DNA of 64,000 bases from Candidatus Aphodenecus pullistercoris (GTDB taxonomy: Bacteria; Spirochaetota; Spirochaetia; Sphaerochaetales; Sphaerochaetaceae). The DNA lies in the NCBI GenBank assembly GCA_017694495.1, contig JADIMU010000016.1:52013-116012 (forward strand). Direction: 5' to 3'. The position numbers were made by a program, and so were the translations under genes. The notes beneath the pieces were generated by a model, which did no database searches, had not been told where the DNA came from, and saw only the letters and a list, made by a program, of their open reading frames with translations. Shown piece after piece: positions 23,100 to 30,782 of the stretch (position 1 is the first letter of the stretch; every line of letters begins with the position of its first letter).

Positions 23100-23368
23100 A
23101 CAAGAGGCTTTACGAAATCGGACAGAGGATTCAGAGAATCTTCACGCACGAATATGTCATCCATGGCCTGTATGCATTCCTGATTACGGCCGTTGCAGGT
23201 GTACTGTTGCCGCTTTGGGCGGCGGCGCTCCTGACTGTCGTGATCAGCATAGGCAAGGAGATTCTCGACCATATTGCCTATGAGGGCTGGTCTTGGCCCG
23301 ATCTGGCCGGGGATGCCGTCGGCCTTCTGCTGGCTCTCGGAGTACTGCTGTTGATCAGGATGTCCTGA
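23096..23368 (+). CDS. Small membrane protein (DUF2279-like pattern, 90 aa)
   Basis: Two hydrophobic segments (GLYAFLITAVAGVLLPLWAAA, GDAVGLLLALGVLLLIRM) flank a conserved-looking loop with SIGKEILDHIAYEGWSWPDLAGD, a pattern shared by small membrane proteins of phages and host envelopes that carry GKE-x-x-D and 'DL-x-AD' motifs. Orientation and function are unknown. It overlaps the previous gene by four bases and is followed by a 119-bp gap with the ribosome site of the initiator gene. Confidence 0.55.
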   Translation: MNKRLYEIGQRIQRIFTHEYVIHGLYAFLITAVAGVLLPLWAAALLTVVISIGKEILDHIAYEGWSWPDLAGDAVGLLLALGVLLLIRMS

Positions 23369-23487
23369 CTCGAATCTTTTCCGGGTCATGGGTCTTTGAA
23401 GAGCGGGGTTTTCTTCAACTTTTTCTTTGCCCCTGCCCTCCATCAGGCCCATGTGCCCGTTTCGTTTTATCTTTGGAGGTATTATAT

Positions 23488-24687
23488 ATGGGCAGGACGA
23501 ATGTACTGCTGCCAATCACTGACCCGAGGATGATGAGCCTTGTCTGCACCTGCGGAGCTGAAGGCTACGCCGTCTACACATCATTCCTCATGCTCGCTGA
23601 AGACTCGCCATCGATTCCGCTGGGACCGGTGCACATAAAGACACTTTCGCAACTCCTGCAGATGGATTGTGACAAGACGGAAAGCATTCTCGACACGCTG
23701 GCTTCCCCTGCTCTCGGCTCGCTTGTCGTCAAGACTGGAGAAGGCTATCTGTCCGCCCAGCTCATCAAGGCTGAAAGCAGGTCGGAGAAGCGTCGCCAAG
23801 CCGCCTCGAAGCGCTGGAACAAGCATCCAGAGGAAGAGGCTGAAACAGTTCAGGATGACAATTTGCAATGCACATTTGCAATGCAAAATGTCGATGCAAA
23901 TGTTTTTATGCAAAATGTCGATGCAAATTGCAATGCAAATGTTCAAAATCAGGACAAATCTGAACAAGAAACATCAAAATCGTTGCAGTTATGTGAAGAA
24001 AACGTGACACAGCCTAACGAACCGGCAAAAGAAGGCCCCAAAGAAGAAAGAACCAAAGAAGAAATTCCCCAAGAAAATATAATCCATCCGTCCATCCAAG
24101 GCTTAGTACTAAGCTCCGCGGGCGAGCATGCGCATGCACACGTAGAGGGACCCGACGAAACGCAAGACAGCACGCCTGATTCCAACAGCGGGGTTCTGGA
24201 CGGACGGACGGACGGACCGGTTGAACCGGAAAGGAAGAGCCGGAGCAAGAAACCCATCAGGCTTGCCGAACGGGTCATTATCAGCGACATCGGCTATGCT
24301 CAGCTTCTCGAGACTTATCCAGAGGCAGCAGTCAAGGAGGCTGCAGGACGTCTTGACGACGGTCTTGCATCCGGCAAGCTCAAGCCGTCCTCATCGACGT
24401 TCAGGCGGCTCAAGGCCTTTCTCGAAGGCATGGACGAACGTGGCGAGATCTACCGCATGACACCCGAGGAGAACCACGGAAATGCAGATCCTCCTCCGCT
24501 GATGACCTGCCCGACATGTGGAGGCGGGCTCACTCTCACAGGCGAGTGTCACGCATGCAGAACCGTGTGGAGCAGGGACGGAGATGGATATTCCTCATCG
24601 CCGATGGCCGACGAAGAGGAGATGGACAGGAGAAGAGCCCAGCTCGACGAGCTAATCAAGAGGCATCCCGTAGCTAAGCGGGCATGA
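23488..24687 (+). CDS. Phage replication initiator/organiser (lambda O-like arrangement) with C-terminal zinc ribbon
   Basis: ATG 23488 with GGAGGT upstream gives 399 residues. The first 100 residues (MGRTNVLLPITDPRMMSLV... EGYAVYTSFLMLAEDS... IKTLSQLLQM) resemble the winged-helix N-terminus of phage replisome organisers (DUF4373/DnaD-like). The middle (residues ~120-270) is low-complexity and contains the repeat-rich DNA described separately. A conserved helical unit (KKPIRLAERVIIS... LLETYPEAAVKEAAGRL) precedes a CPTCGGGL...CHAC zinc ribbon near residue 340. This layout, a DNA-binding N-terminus, a partner-recruiting C-terminus and an origin inside the gene, is that of lambda O. No helicase gene is present, so host DnaB would be recruited. 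Confidence 0.65.
   Translation: MGRTNVLLPITDPRMMSLVCTCGAEGYAVYTSFLMLAEDSPSIPLGPVHIKTLSQLLQMDCDKTESILDTLASPALGSLVVKTGEGYLSAQLIKAESRSEKRRQAASKRWNKHPEEEAETVQDDNLQCTFAMQNVDANVFMQNVDANCNANVQNQDKSEQETSKSLQLCEENVTQPNEPAKEGPKEERTKEEIPQENIIHPSIQGLVLSSAGEHAHAHVEGPDETQDSTPDSNSGVLDGRTDGPVEPERKSRSKKPIRLAERVIISDIGYAQLLETYPEAAVKEAAGRLDDGLASGKLKPSSSTFRRLKAFLEGMDERGEIYRMTPEENHGNADPPPLMTCPTCGGGLTLTGECHACRTVWSRDGDGYSSSPMADEEEMDRRRAQLDELIKRHPVAKRA
23861..23943. other. Iteron-like repeats: candidate replication origin within the initiator gene
   Basis: Two perfect 21-bp direct repeats (23881-23901 and 23908-23928; each begins ATGCAAAATG and ends GATGCAAAT) are flanked by ATTTGCAATG/ATTGCAATGC copies. TGCAAA or its complement occurs repeatedly in this 83-bp stretch. 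AT-rich, purine-biased DNA follows (23940-24090), suitable as an unwinding element. Confidence 0.6.
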
Positions 24688-24878
24688 AATCAAGGTTGAC
24701 AAGGGGAACACAAGGAATGAAGCAGGCATCGAAACGCGAACGACGAATCAGGAAGGACCTGAAGCTCATCAGGGGAGGTATCGTCAAGGGACAGCTCTAC
24801 GTCGATGGCAAACCGTTGCAGTTTGAGATTGTCGGTCAGACAAGGGCCAGCAAGACTCCAGAGGATGGCGCCAAGTGA
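24684..24878 (+). CDS. Small basic phage protein (64 aa)
   Basis: ATG 24684 overlaps the initiator stop; an internal ATG at 24717 is an alternative start. The protein is strongly basic (GMKQASKRERRIRKDLKLIRG) and then has a short beta-like region (KGQLYVDGKPLQFEIVGQ). It is linked by overlaps to both neighbours. No family recognised; nucleic-acid binding is plausible from charge only. Confidence 0.45.
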   Translation: MKSRLTRGTQGMKQASKRERRIRKDLKLIRGGIVKGQLYVDGKPLQFEIVGQTRASKTPEDGAK

Positions 24879-25186
24879 ACTACACGGATGGGTACATCAT
24901 CATCGAGGCTCATGCAGGCAGGTTTGCCCGGGAATGGGACGATGTCGCAGAATGTGCAGCCTTCCATCACGTCCACCCTGCTACAATCAAGGAGCTGATC
25001 TGCACCGGCAACCCACTGCCTTCGAGCCTGAAGAAAATCACCTTCGACCTCGATCCCTCCTGCCCGTGGGATGTCGTCGAGGAACGGAAGGACAGCAACC
25101 GGAACAGGCGCACCAGATACCAGCTCGTATACAACGGGAAGACACCACATCGGCCTTTCAAAGACAAAGGTCATGGCGGCTCTTGA
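24875..25186 (+). CDS. Phage protein with HTH-like segment (103 aa)
   Basis: It uses GTG 24875 overlapping the previous stop (GTGA). The region EWDDVAECAAFHHVHPATIKELICTGNPL looks like a helix-turn-helix followed by a wing (..DLDPSCPWDVVEER), and the C-terminus is basic (RKDSNRNRRTRYQLVYNG). This may be a regulator or a DNA-binding packaging factor at the junction of early and late genes; I cannot name the family. A 23-bp gap separates it from the terminase small subunit gene. Confidence 0.45.
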   Translation: MNYTDGYIIIEAHAGRFAREWDDVAECAAFHHVHPATIKELICTGNPLPSSLKKITFDLDPSCPWDVVEERKDSNRNRRTRYQLVYNGKTPHRPFKDKGHGGS

Positions 25187-25209
25187 CTTCATGCGCTAGT
25201 TTGACAGTC

Positions 25210-25719
25210 ATGGCACAGAGGACGACGAAAAAAAACGCAGGAAAGCACGGTGGTGGAAGACCAAGGAGATTCAAGAACCCCGAGCAGATGCAGCAGGAGC
25301 TTGCAGAATTCTTTGCTGGAGCATTAGGCAAGGATGCAGATGGCAAGGATGTCGTGAACTACTTCCCGACCATCATGTACGCTGAATACAAGCTTGGCTA
25401 CAAGCACCGTGACTACAAGCAGTACGAAGAGTTTTCGGCGGTGACAGAATGGGCTGACGATGCAAGTCATGCAATCTGCGAACAGCTGGCCCTCAAGGGT
25501 GTCATGGCCTCTCCCGCCATCAAGCTCTATCTCATCTCCAAGTGCGGCTACACAGGCGATGTCATCAAGATGCAGAACCAGCAAAGGGTGAAGGCCGAAG
25601 TGGATATCTCCGGAGTTGTGGCAGCCATTGGCAAGCTGAACGACGAAGAGGAGGCCATCCTCATGGATGAAATCCGGAAGAGCCTTGACGAGGAGGAGGA
25701 TGAGGCTAATGAGGAATAG
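25210..25719 (+). CDS. terS: Terminase small subunit
   Basis: The 169-residue protein starts GKHGGGRPRRFKNPEQMQQELAEFF, the 'GGRPxxF' opening seen in many phage small terminases, followed by helices containing YAEYKLGYKHRDYKQYEEFS and CEQLALKGVMASPAIKLYLI, and a C-terminal acidic helix (LMDEIRKSLDEEEDEANEE) for contact with the large subunit. It would recognise the packaging site. The start ATG 25210 has no good ribosome site; translation may depend on upstream coupling. It lies directly before the large-subunit genes. Confidence 0.8.
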   Translation: MAQRTTKKNAGKHGGGRPRRFKNPEQMQQELAEFFAGALGKDADGKDVVNYFPTIMYAEYKLGYKHRDYKQYEEFSAVTEWADDASHAICEQLALKGVMASPAIKLYLISKCGYTGDVIKMQNQQRVKAEVDISGVVAAIGKLNDEEEAILMDEIRKSLDEEEDEANEE

Positions 25720-25722
25720 GCC

Positions 25723-26724
25723 ATGGTTGTCGCAAAGAGCACACTTAGACGCCACCAGAAGGGCATCGGGGCAGAAGTCAGGAAGATTCCCCGCAGTGTC
25801 AGGATTGCCCTCCTCCAGAAGCTGGACTGCGCCTTCTATCTGCAGTCCATCGGCTTCAGCGTCTTCAAGTGGCAGCAGGCAGTGCTCAACGACAAGGGCA
25901 AGCGCAAGGTCATCCTTGCGGCCCGCCAGAGCGGCAAATCGACCATTGTTGCTGGCAAGATTGTTCACATTGCCCGCTTCGAGCCGGGCAGTCTGTGCAT
26001 CATAGGTGCACCTACAGAGAATCAGGCGGCAGAGACCATGCACAAAGTCTTGAGCTTCATGAGGGCAGACCCGGATTACCCCGCAACAAGGAAATGCAGC
26101 ATTGAGGAAGTTGAGCTCGAAAACGGCTCACGCATCATTGTGCGTACAGCCAAGAGTGATACCTTCAGAGGCTACTCCAAACCAAGGGTGATCCTTCTGG
26201 ACGAGGCCAGCCGTATCGAGGAGGAAGCCTACATCTCAGGAGCAAGGCCAATGCTTACCGACAACCCGGATGGAGAACTGATCATAATCTCCACCCCGAA
26301 TGGCCAGCAGGGGTTCTTCTACAACGCTTTCTTCTCGACACTTGGCAACTGGAGCAAGTATCTTGTCCGTTCTCCATACCAGCCTGTTCTCGGGAACGAT
26401 GGAATGTACACACTCGACGAATACACCAAGGACCCGAAGTTCTGGAGACAGCAGCAGGCAGAACAGAATGTCCACGCCTACTTCTCACCCCGCCACAAGG
26501 ACTATGGATTCCAGCTTGAGCAACTGTCGGAAATGGGCAGGCGCCAGTATCAGCAGGAATACTGCTGCGATTTCGTCGAAGCCGCAGGACAGGTGTTCAC
26601 CTACGACGAGATTGCAGGAATGTTCCGCAACTGGAGCGAGGAGGAAATCCATGCAAAGCTGCCACAGATTGATGCAGAGAGGCTCATGGATGAGCTCAGA
26701 ACGGTTGGAGGCGTCGCAATATGA
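25723..26724 (+). CDS. terL: Terminase large subunit, ATPase part
   Basis: The packaging motor ATPase: adenine/Q motif FKWQQAVL near residue 48, Walker A AARQSGKST at residues 67-74, Walker B VILLDEAS near residue 166, coupling motif STPNG near residue 198. The frame ends at residue 333, before the RNase-H-like nuclease domain, which is encoded by the next overlapping frame (ATGATG, 4-bp overlap). Both parts appear intact, so this looks like a genuinely split large terminase rather than a sequencing error, though one frameshift in the assembly would also explain it. Confidence 0.9.
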   Translation: MVVAKSTLRRHQKGIGAEVRKIPRSVRIALLQKLDCAFYLQSIGFSVFKWQQAVLNDKGKRKVILAARQSGKSTIVAGKIVHIARFEPGSLCIIGAPTENQAAETMHKVLSFMRADPDYPATRKCSIEEVELENGSRIIVRTAKSDTFRGYSKPRVILLDEASRIEEEAYISGARPMLTDNPDGELIIISTPNGQQGFFYNAFFSTLGNWSKYLVRSPYQPVLGNDGMYTLDEYTKDPKFWRQQQAEQNVHAYFSPRHKDYGFQLEQLSEMGRRQYQQEYCCDFVEAAGQVFTYDEIAGMFRNWSEEEIHAKLPQIDAERLMDELRTVGGVAI

Positions 26725-27503
26725 TGCAGCATGATGGCAGACTGATATTCGATGGTGCAGATGGCCTCTCCACATCCATTCCATTGCATGGCAGGCATGA
26801 ATTCATAGCCTCCATGGATATCGCCAAGCGTCACGATGAGTCAGTCCTTGCCATATTCCAGAAGAGGCACATCAAGTTCAGTGATGGCCGTGCCAGTTCC
26901 ATCCTGTCTCTACACGAACTGCACATCATCGAAGGCCTCGACTATGTGTCCCTTGCCTCAGGCATCAGAGAGCGCCTTGAAGGCGTCGACTACAGCAACA
27001 ACATCGATCTCCTTATCGATGGCGACGGTGTCGGAGAGGCTGTCTACGACATCATGCGCCAGAACGAAGGCCTGAATCCGTTCAAGATCAACGCGACAGG
27101 CGGAGGTGCGTATCGGCCAATCATCGAGCAGACCGGCGACTTCAAGTGGATTGCTGGCTATTCGGTTCCCAAGAGGGACCTCATCGATGCCCAGAAGGTC
27201 ATCATGCAGCAACGTCGATTCCACATACCAAAGGAGATTCCGTATCAGGACAAAATTGAACAGCAGTTCAAGCATTACATAGCCACTGTCACCAAGGCAG
27301 GGAACGTCATCTACGGCAACGACAGCGAAGCCCAGTTCGATGATATCGTCTATGCCTTCGCCATGGCCTCATGGTTCTTCATGACCGTCGAGGGAGCATC
27401 AAAGGACTTCATGTTCAAGCCGAAGCCGGACCTCGGCTCCGGTACCACGGCAAGAGGCAGTGCACCGACTGATGCAGGATATGATCCAGCAGACGTCATC
27501 TGA
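26721..27503 (+). CDS. Terminase large subunit, nuclease part
   Basis: The 260-residue protein has an RNase-H-like fold: ASMDIAKRHDESVLAIF near residue 31 (first Asp), LLIDGDGVGEAVYDIM near residue 93 (second Asp), and EAQFDDIVYAFAMASWF near residue 215 (third acidic pair DD). These are the three metal ligands that cut DNA at headful termination. It begins with ATG overlapping the ATPase stop. The C-terminal 40 residues are Gly/Thr-rich. Together with the preceding gene it makes a normal-length large terminase of about 590 residues. Confidence 0.87.
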   Translation: MMQHDGRLIFDGADGLSTSIPLHGRHEFIASMDIAKRHDESVLAIFQKRHIKFSDGRASSILSLHELHIIEGLDYVSLASGIRERLEGVDYSNNIDLLIDGDGVGEAVYDIMRQNEGLNPFKINATGGGAYRPIIEQTGDFKWIAGYSVPKRDLIDAQKVIMQQRRFHIPKEIPYQDKIEQQFKHYIATVTKAGNVIYGNDSEAQFDDIVYAFAMASWFFMTVEGASKDFMFKPKPDLGSGTTARGSAPTDAGYDPADVI

Positions 27504-27523
27504 ATGGGAGGAAAAGACCCACA

Positions 27524-29155
27524 ATGGAAAATGAAAGCATCAAGCGCATCATGGCGTACAAATCTGAAATGACCAATGACCGCATTCATGCAGCCACCAG
27601 AGGCAAATGGGACAAGGTCATTCGTTTCGCCATCCCCGAGCTAGGCAACGCAAAGACACCCGACAACTACACATCTGAAGGCCAGCTCTATACCCGACAG
27701 GTTTCTGAAGCACTGCAGGGCTGGGCCTATGGTTCAAACATCGACTGGATCAGGATAGCCGTCAAAGGGCTCGACGAAGAGCAGCAGAAAGACGAGGCTG
27801 TCAGGAAGTGGTGTCAGGATGTCGAGCAGCTCATCAAGGAGACTTTCGACAACAGCCACTTCTATCAGGAGGCCCTTCTTTTCACATCGATATGCTTCAA
27901 CCTCTCCACAGCCATCATGTACATCGACTATGACAGGGATGCGGGAGAGGTCATATTCAAGACGCTCGACCCGCGACAATGCCTGATCAGGTTCAGCCGC
28001 GCTCAGCGTCTTCGCCTGTTCATGTACGAGGAGGAACTCGACCGCATCGATGCCATGGAACAGTTCGGTAGCGAATGCCCCAAGGAAATCAGTGACGAGA
28101 CACTGAATGCCAAGCGCAAGTGGAAGTTCACCCATGTTGTCGCCCATGTTTCCACCTTCGACGTTACAGGCATCAAAGGCGATGGAGAATGGGCAGAGTT
28201 CTATGTCTGTGACAGTCTGAAGAGGATGGAACCTATCAGTGGTCGCAGACTGTCTCGCTGTCCAGTGGTGGTCTGGCGCTTCAAGCGCAATCTCCAGTCA
28301 ATCAGCTCTTGGGGATGTGCAAGTCCCGGTGAAACAGGCATCACGGACCTGATGAGTATAAACTCGATGCAGAAGTCTAACGACATACTCGCACAGCGCA
28401 TTGCAGAGCCTCCAATCACTGCCACAGCAGGTCTTCGCAACATCAACATCAGGCCTAGCGGAGTGACCTACCTCAACCGGGGAGAGGATTTTCAGTTCAA
28501 GCAGTTCAATGCCAATGGCCAGCAGCTTATCCTCAATGCCATCACACTCAAGCAGGAACGGCTGAAGGAAATCTACTACGTGAACTTCTTCCTCATCTTC
28601 CAGCAGGCACTCTCTGCAGGTCGTCGCACTGCCACCGAATCTGCCCTCATCGATGACGAGAAGACACAGAACATGAGCTCATTCAGCAGTAATCTGGTAG
28701 TCGAATTCCTCGAGCCGACGATTTATGCGGTCTACGACATTCTGCACGAACAGCGCCTCTTGCCGCAGGAGCCGGACTCCATCACGGGGATGGAGGTCAA
28801 GGTCGACTTCGTGTCCCAGCTTGCAGTGAGCCAGCTCAGGGCATCCAAGCTCACGCCGCTCAACAGGGTGCTCAGTCTTGTCTTCCAGTTCGCTCAGGTT
28901 GACCCGACTCTTCTGCGGAAGCTCGATTGGGGCGGCATTGTCGATACGGCTGCACAGGTAGAAAACGTCGACACCGACATGCTCACATCTACGGAAGAGT
29001 ACAACGCCCAGCAGCAGGCTCAGGCTCAGGCGAGAGCCCAGCAGCAGGACATCGAGAATCAGTTGGCCATGCTCGATGCTCAGGGCAAGGCATACAAGAA
29101 CATGAGTGCGGCGCCAGAGGCGGGAAGCCCGATGGCGTCTCAGCAGAACCAGTAA
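27524..29155 (+). CDS. Portal (head-to-tail connector) protein, podovirus type
   Basis: The 543-residue protein forms the dodecameric DNA gateway. The N-terminal region (IAYKSEMTNDRIHAATRGKW-like), a wing with FAIPELG and YTRQVSEALQGWAYG, stem residues (LLFTSICFNLSTAIMYID, YDRDAGEVIFKTLDP) and a C-terminal barrel with a Gln/Ala-rich tail (NAQQQAQAQARAQQQ) match podovirus connectors. It lies 20 bp after terminase with GGGAGG upstream, and precedes scaffold and capsid, the canonical head-gene order. Confidence 0.87.
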   Translation: MENESIKRIMAYKSEMTNDRIHAATRGKWDKVIRFAIPELGNAKTPDNYTSEGQLYTRQVSEALQGWAYGSNIDWIRIAVKGLDEEQQKDEAVRKWCQDVEQLIKETFDNSHFYQEALLFTSICFNLSTAIMYIDYDRDAGEVIFKTLDPRQCLIRFSRAQRLRLFMYEEELDRIDAMEQFGSECPKEISDETLNAKRKWKFTHVVAHVSTFDVTGIKGDGEWAEFYVCDSLKRMEPISGRRLSRCPVVVWRFKRNLQSISSWGCASPGETGITDLMSINSMQKSNDILAQRIAEPPITATAGLRNINIRPSGVTYLNRGEDFQFKQFNANGQQLILNAITLKQERLKEIYYVNFFLIFQQALSAGRRTATESALIDDEKTQNMSSFSSNLVVEFLEPTIYAVYDILHEQRLLPQEPDSITGMEVKVDFVSQLAVSQLRASKLTPLNRVLSLVFQFAQVDPTLLRKLDWGGIVDTAAQVENVDTDMLTSTEEYNAQQQAQAQARAQQQDIENQLAMLDAQGKAYKNMSAAPEAGSPMASQQNQ

Positions 29156-29170
29156 GGAGGATATCAGGTC

Positions 29171-29446
29171 ATGACTAAGAGGTACAGCATAGGAAAAGTG
29201 CTGCAGACAGTCTTCAGCGGGGTGGATGGCCATACAGCACTGTACTGGCTGGCCAATGAATGCGGCTATTTTGAGACGGACCCCGCGAAGATCAGACCAG
29301 AGCTTTTGGCGCTCTTCAACAAAATCATGTATGAAACGGGAGCATATCTGCCGAAACAGGCTGGAGTGCTCATCAAAAAGATTACGGAGGCCATGGACTA
29401 CACGGCCGCCGACGAATACAGAAAGGAGACGGAAGATGTTGTTTAA
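29171..29446 (+). CDS. Bbp19-like small virion-associated protein (91 aa)
   Basis: The sequence YSIGKVLQTVFSGVDGHTALYWLANECGYF and the later AYLPKQAGVLIKKITEAMD follow the pattern of the Bbp19-like phage domain (small helical protein located between portal and scaffold in podoviruses of the Bordetella BPP-1 type). Function in the head-tail junction or genome ejection is unknown. AAGGAGG upstream; the 3' end overlaps the scaffold gene start by 11 bp. Confidence 0.6.
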   Translation: MTKRYSIGKVLQTVFSGVDGHTALYWLANECGYFETDPAKIRPELLALFNKIMYETGAYLPKQAGVLIKKITEAMDYTAADEYRKETEDVV

Positions 29447-30296
29447 CAGACGTTGCAGAATCTTTTTCAGCCCTGCCTCAGATGGCATCGGTGGTTCATC
29501 AACAGGAAACGGAGAACCGTCCGGCAATGGCGATGACGAAGGTTTCGAGAATCCAATTGGAGACCCCGAGGCGAACGCACCGAAGAATGATGAGAAGATT
29601 CCAAAGTACTGGAGTCAGCTGCAGAAGGAAAGCCGCGAGAAGTACAAGGGCCTGATGAAGTACAAGACCATCGACGAACTGGCAGAGAGGGCTTCTCTTG
29701 CAGGAGATATCGAAGCTGGCACGCTGACAGTCTTGCCAACCAAGGACTCGCCCATCAAGGACATCGAAAGCTTCTATAGGAAGCTAGGCCTTCCTGCCAC
29801 CGCCGATGGTTACAGGCTGACCCTCCCTGAGGGGCACACTCCAGAAGACGAGGCGGAAGCAAAGCTTGTGGCAACCCAGTGCTACAAGAACCTGCTCACT
29901 GTCAAACAGGGGCAGAGCGTATACGCCATGATCCGGGCAATCAAGGATACGGCCACCAGTACGGCTCAGGCCAAGCACGACGAGATGGTCAACGGCTTTG
30001 ATGCCCGCTTTGAGGCGCTCTACACGGTTGCATATCCTGACAAGGCAAAGAGGGATGCTGCAATCACGGCCGACCTCAACGCGTGCCATGAATTCCTTGC
30101 CAAGACGGGAACTTACGAGGACTTCAAAGCGTCAGGCATGCTCTACAACGAAAAGGTGATGAGTGCAATCGCCCGTTATGTTGCAGGAGCGAGCCCCAAT
30201 GGCACATTCAGCACCCCGCCCGGCAGCGGCTCTGATAATCAGAGCGGAGCAAAAGGCAGATATTCCAAGGACTTCTATGAGAAATACGGAGGATGA
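29436..30296 (+). CDS. Capsid scaffolding protein
   Basis: ATG 29436 (AAGGAG upstream) gives 286 residues; a much longer open frame upstream overlaps 29171-29446 in another phase and is spurious. The N-terminus is disordered (Gly/Asn/Pro-rich), the central part is helical and charged (KYWSQLQKESREKYKGLMKY, DELAERASLA), and the protein ends in GRYSKDFYEKYGG, a basic/aromatic helix like the coat-binding ends of scaffolds. Position between portal and capsid supports this. The following small gene ends in a similar motif. Confidence 0.77.
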   Translation: MLFNRRCRIFFSPASDGIGGSSTGNGEPSGNGDDEGFENPIGDPEANAPKNDEKIPKYWSQLQKESREKYKGLMKYKTIDELAERASLAGDIEAGTLTVLPTKDSPIKDIESFYRKLGLPATADGYRLTLPEGHTPEDEAEAKLVATQCYKNLLTVKQGQSVYAMIRAIKDTATSTAQAKHDEMVNGFDARFEALYTVAYPDKAKRDAAITADLNACHEFLAKTGTYEDFKASGMLYNEKVMSAIARYVAGASPNGTFSTPPGSGSDNQSGAKGRYSKDFYEKYGG

Positions 30297-30301
30297 GACA
30301 G

Positions 30302-30550
30302 ATGGCATTGCTAGACTCTTTCAACGATCTTGCAGGAAAAACAACGGACAATGTAATTGAGAACAACGAAGAGCACGATGAAGCAGCAGCTGAAGATGCG
30401 GCTCAGAAGACCCCTTCCCTCGGCTACATCAAAAAATATGACAACCACAACGAAGACGGCTCACAGAAACGCAGACGCTACTCTGGTGCCTTCTATGCTA
30501 AATTCGGCACTGACGACAAGGCTGCAGAGGAAAAGAAAGGTGACAAATAG
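30302..30550 (+). CDS. Small acidic protein sharing the scaffold C-terminal motif (82 aa)
   Basis: ATG 30302 is placed nine bases after GGAGG; an ATG at 30293 is also in frame. The protein is mostly acidic and disordered (EHDEAAAEDAAQK) and near its end carries RRRYSGAFYAKFG, closely matching the scaffold's GRYSKDFYEKYG. It may be an accessory scaffold or a decoy that binds capsid protein at the same site. It is the last gene before a strong terminator. Confidence 0.55.
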   Translation: MALLDSFNDLAGKTTDNVIENNEEHDEAAAEDAAQKTPSLGYIKKYDNHNEDGSQKRRRYSGAFYAKFGTDDKAAEEKKGDK

Positions 30551-30572
30551 TTGTCATTAAGGCAATTGTCAA

Positions 30573-30610
30573 GGAAGGCGGCTCAAGCATACGGGCCGCC
30601 TTCCTGTTTT
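30573..30610 (+). terminator. Strong intrinsic terminator between scaffold and capsid genes
   Basis: GGAAGGCGGC (30573-30582) pairs perfectly with GCCGCCTTCC (30595-30604); 12-base loop; followed by TGTTTT. The remaining bases to 30782 hold a small inverted repeat (TCTTCCT/AGGAAGA, about 30643-30667) but no clear promoter. Confidence 0.88.
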
Positions 30611-30782
30611 CAAAGACAAAGGTCATTGAGAATGCTCTTGACGTCTTCCTATCCTCACAGTCAGGAAGACCTAGGCAGAACTTTCAGGCCGCTTAGAGAA
30701 CTCTACCTTGATTGGGATGTTTGCGGTTGCCGTTAGGGTGAAAGGCTTTCAAATCCATTTTGATTGAACAGGAGAAACAACA

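Noticed and set aside
25203..25208. TTGACA just before the terminase small subunit start
   Set aside because: Too close to the ATG (25210) to act as a -35 for this gene and no -10 at proper distance for it.
28679..29527. 282-codon minus frame over the end of the portal gene
   Set aside because: Antisense shadow; no start signal and no family resemblance.
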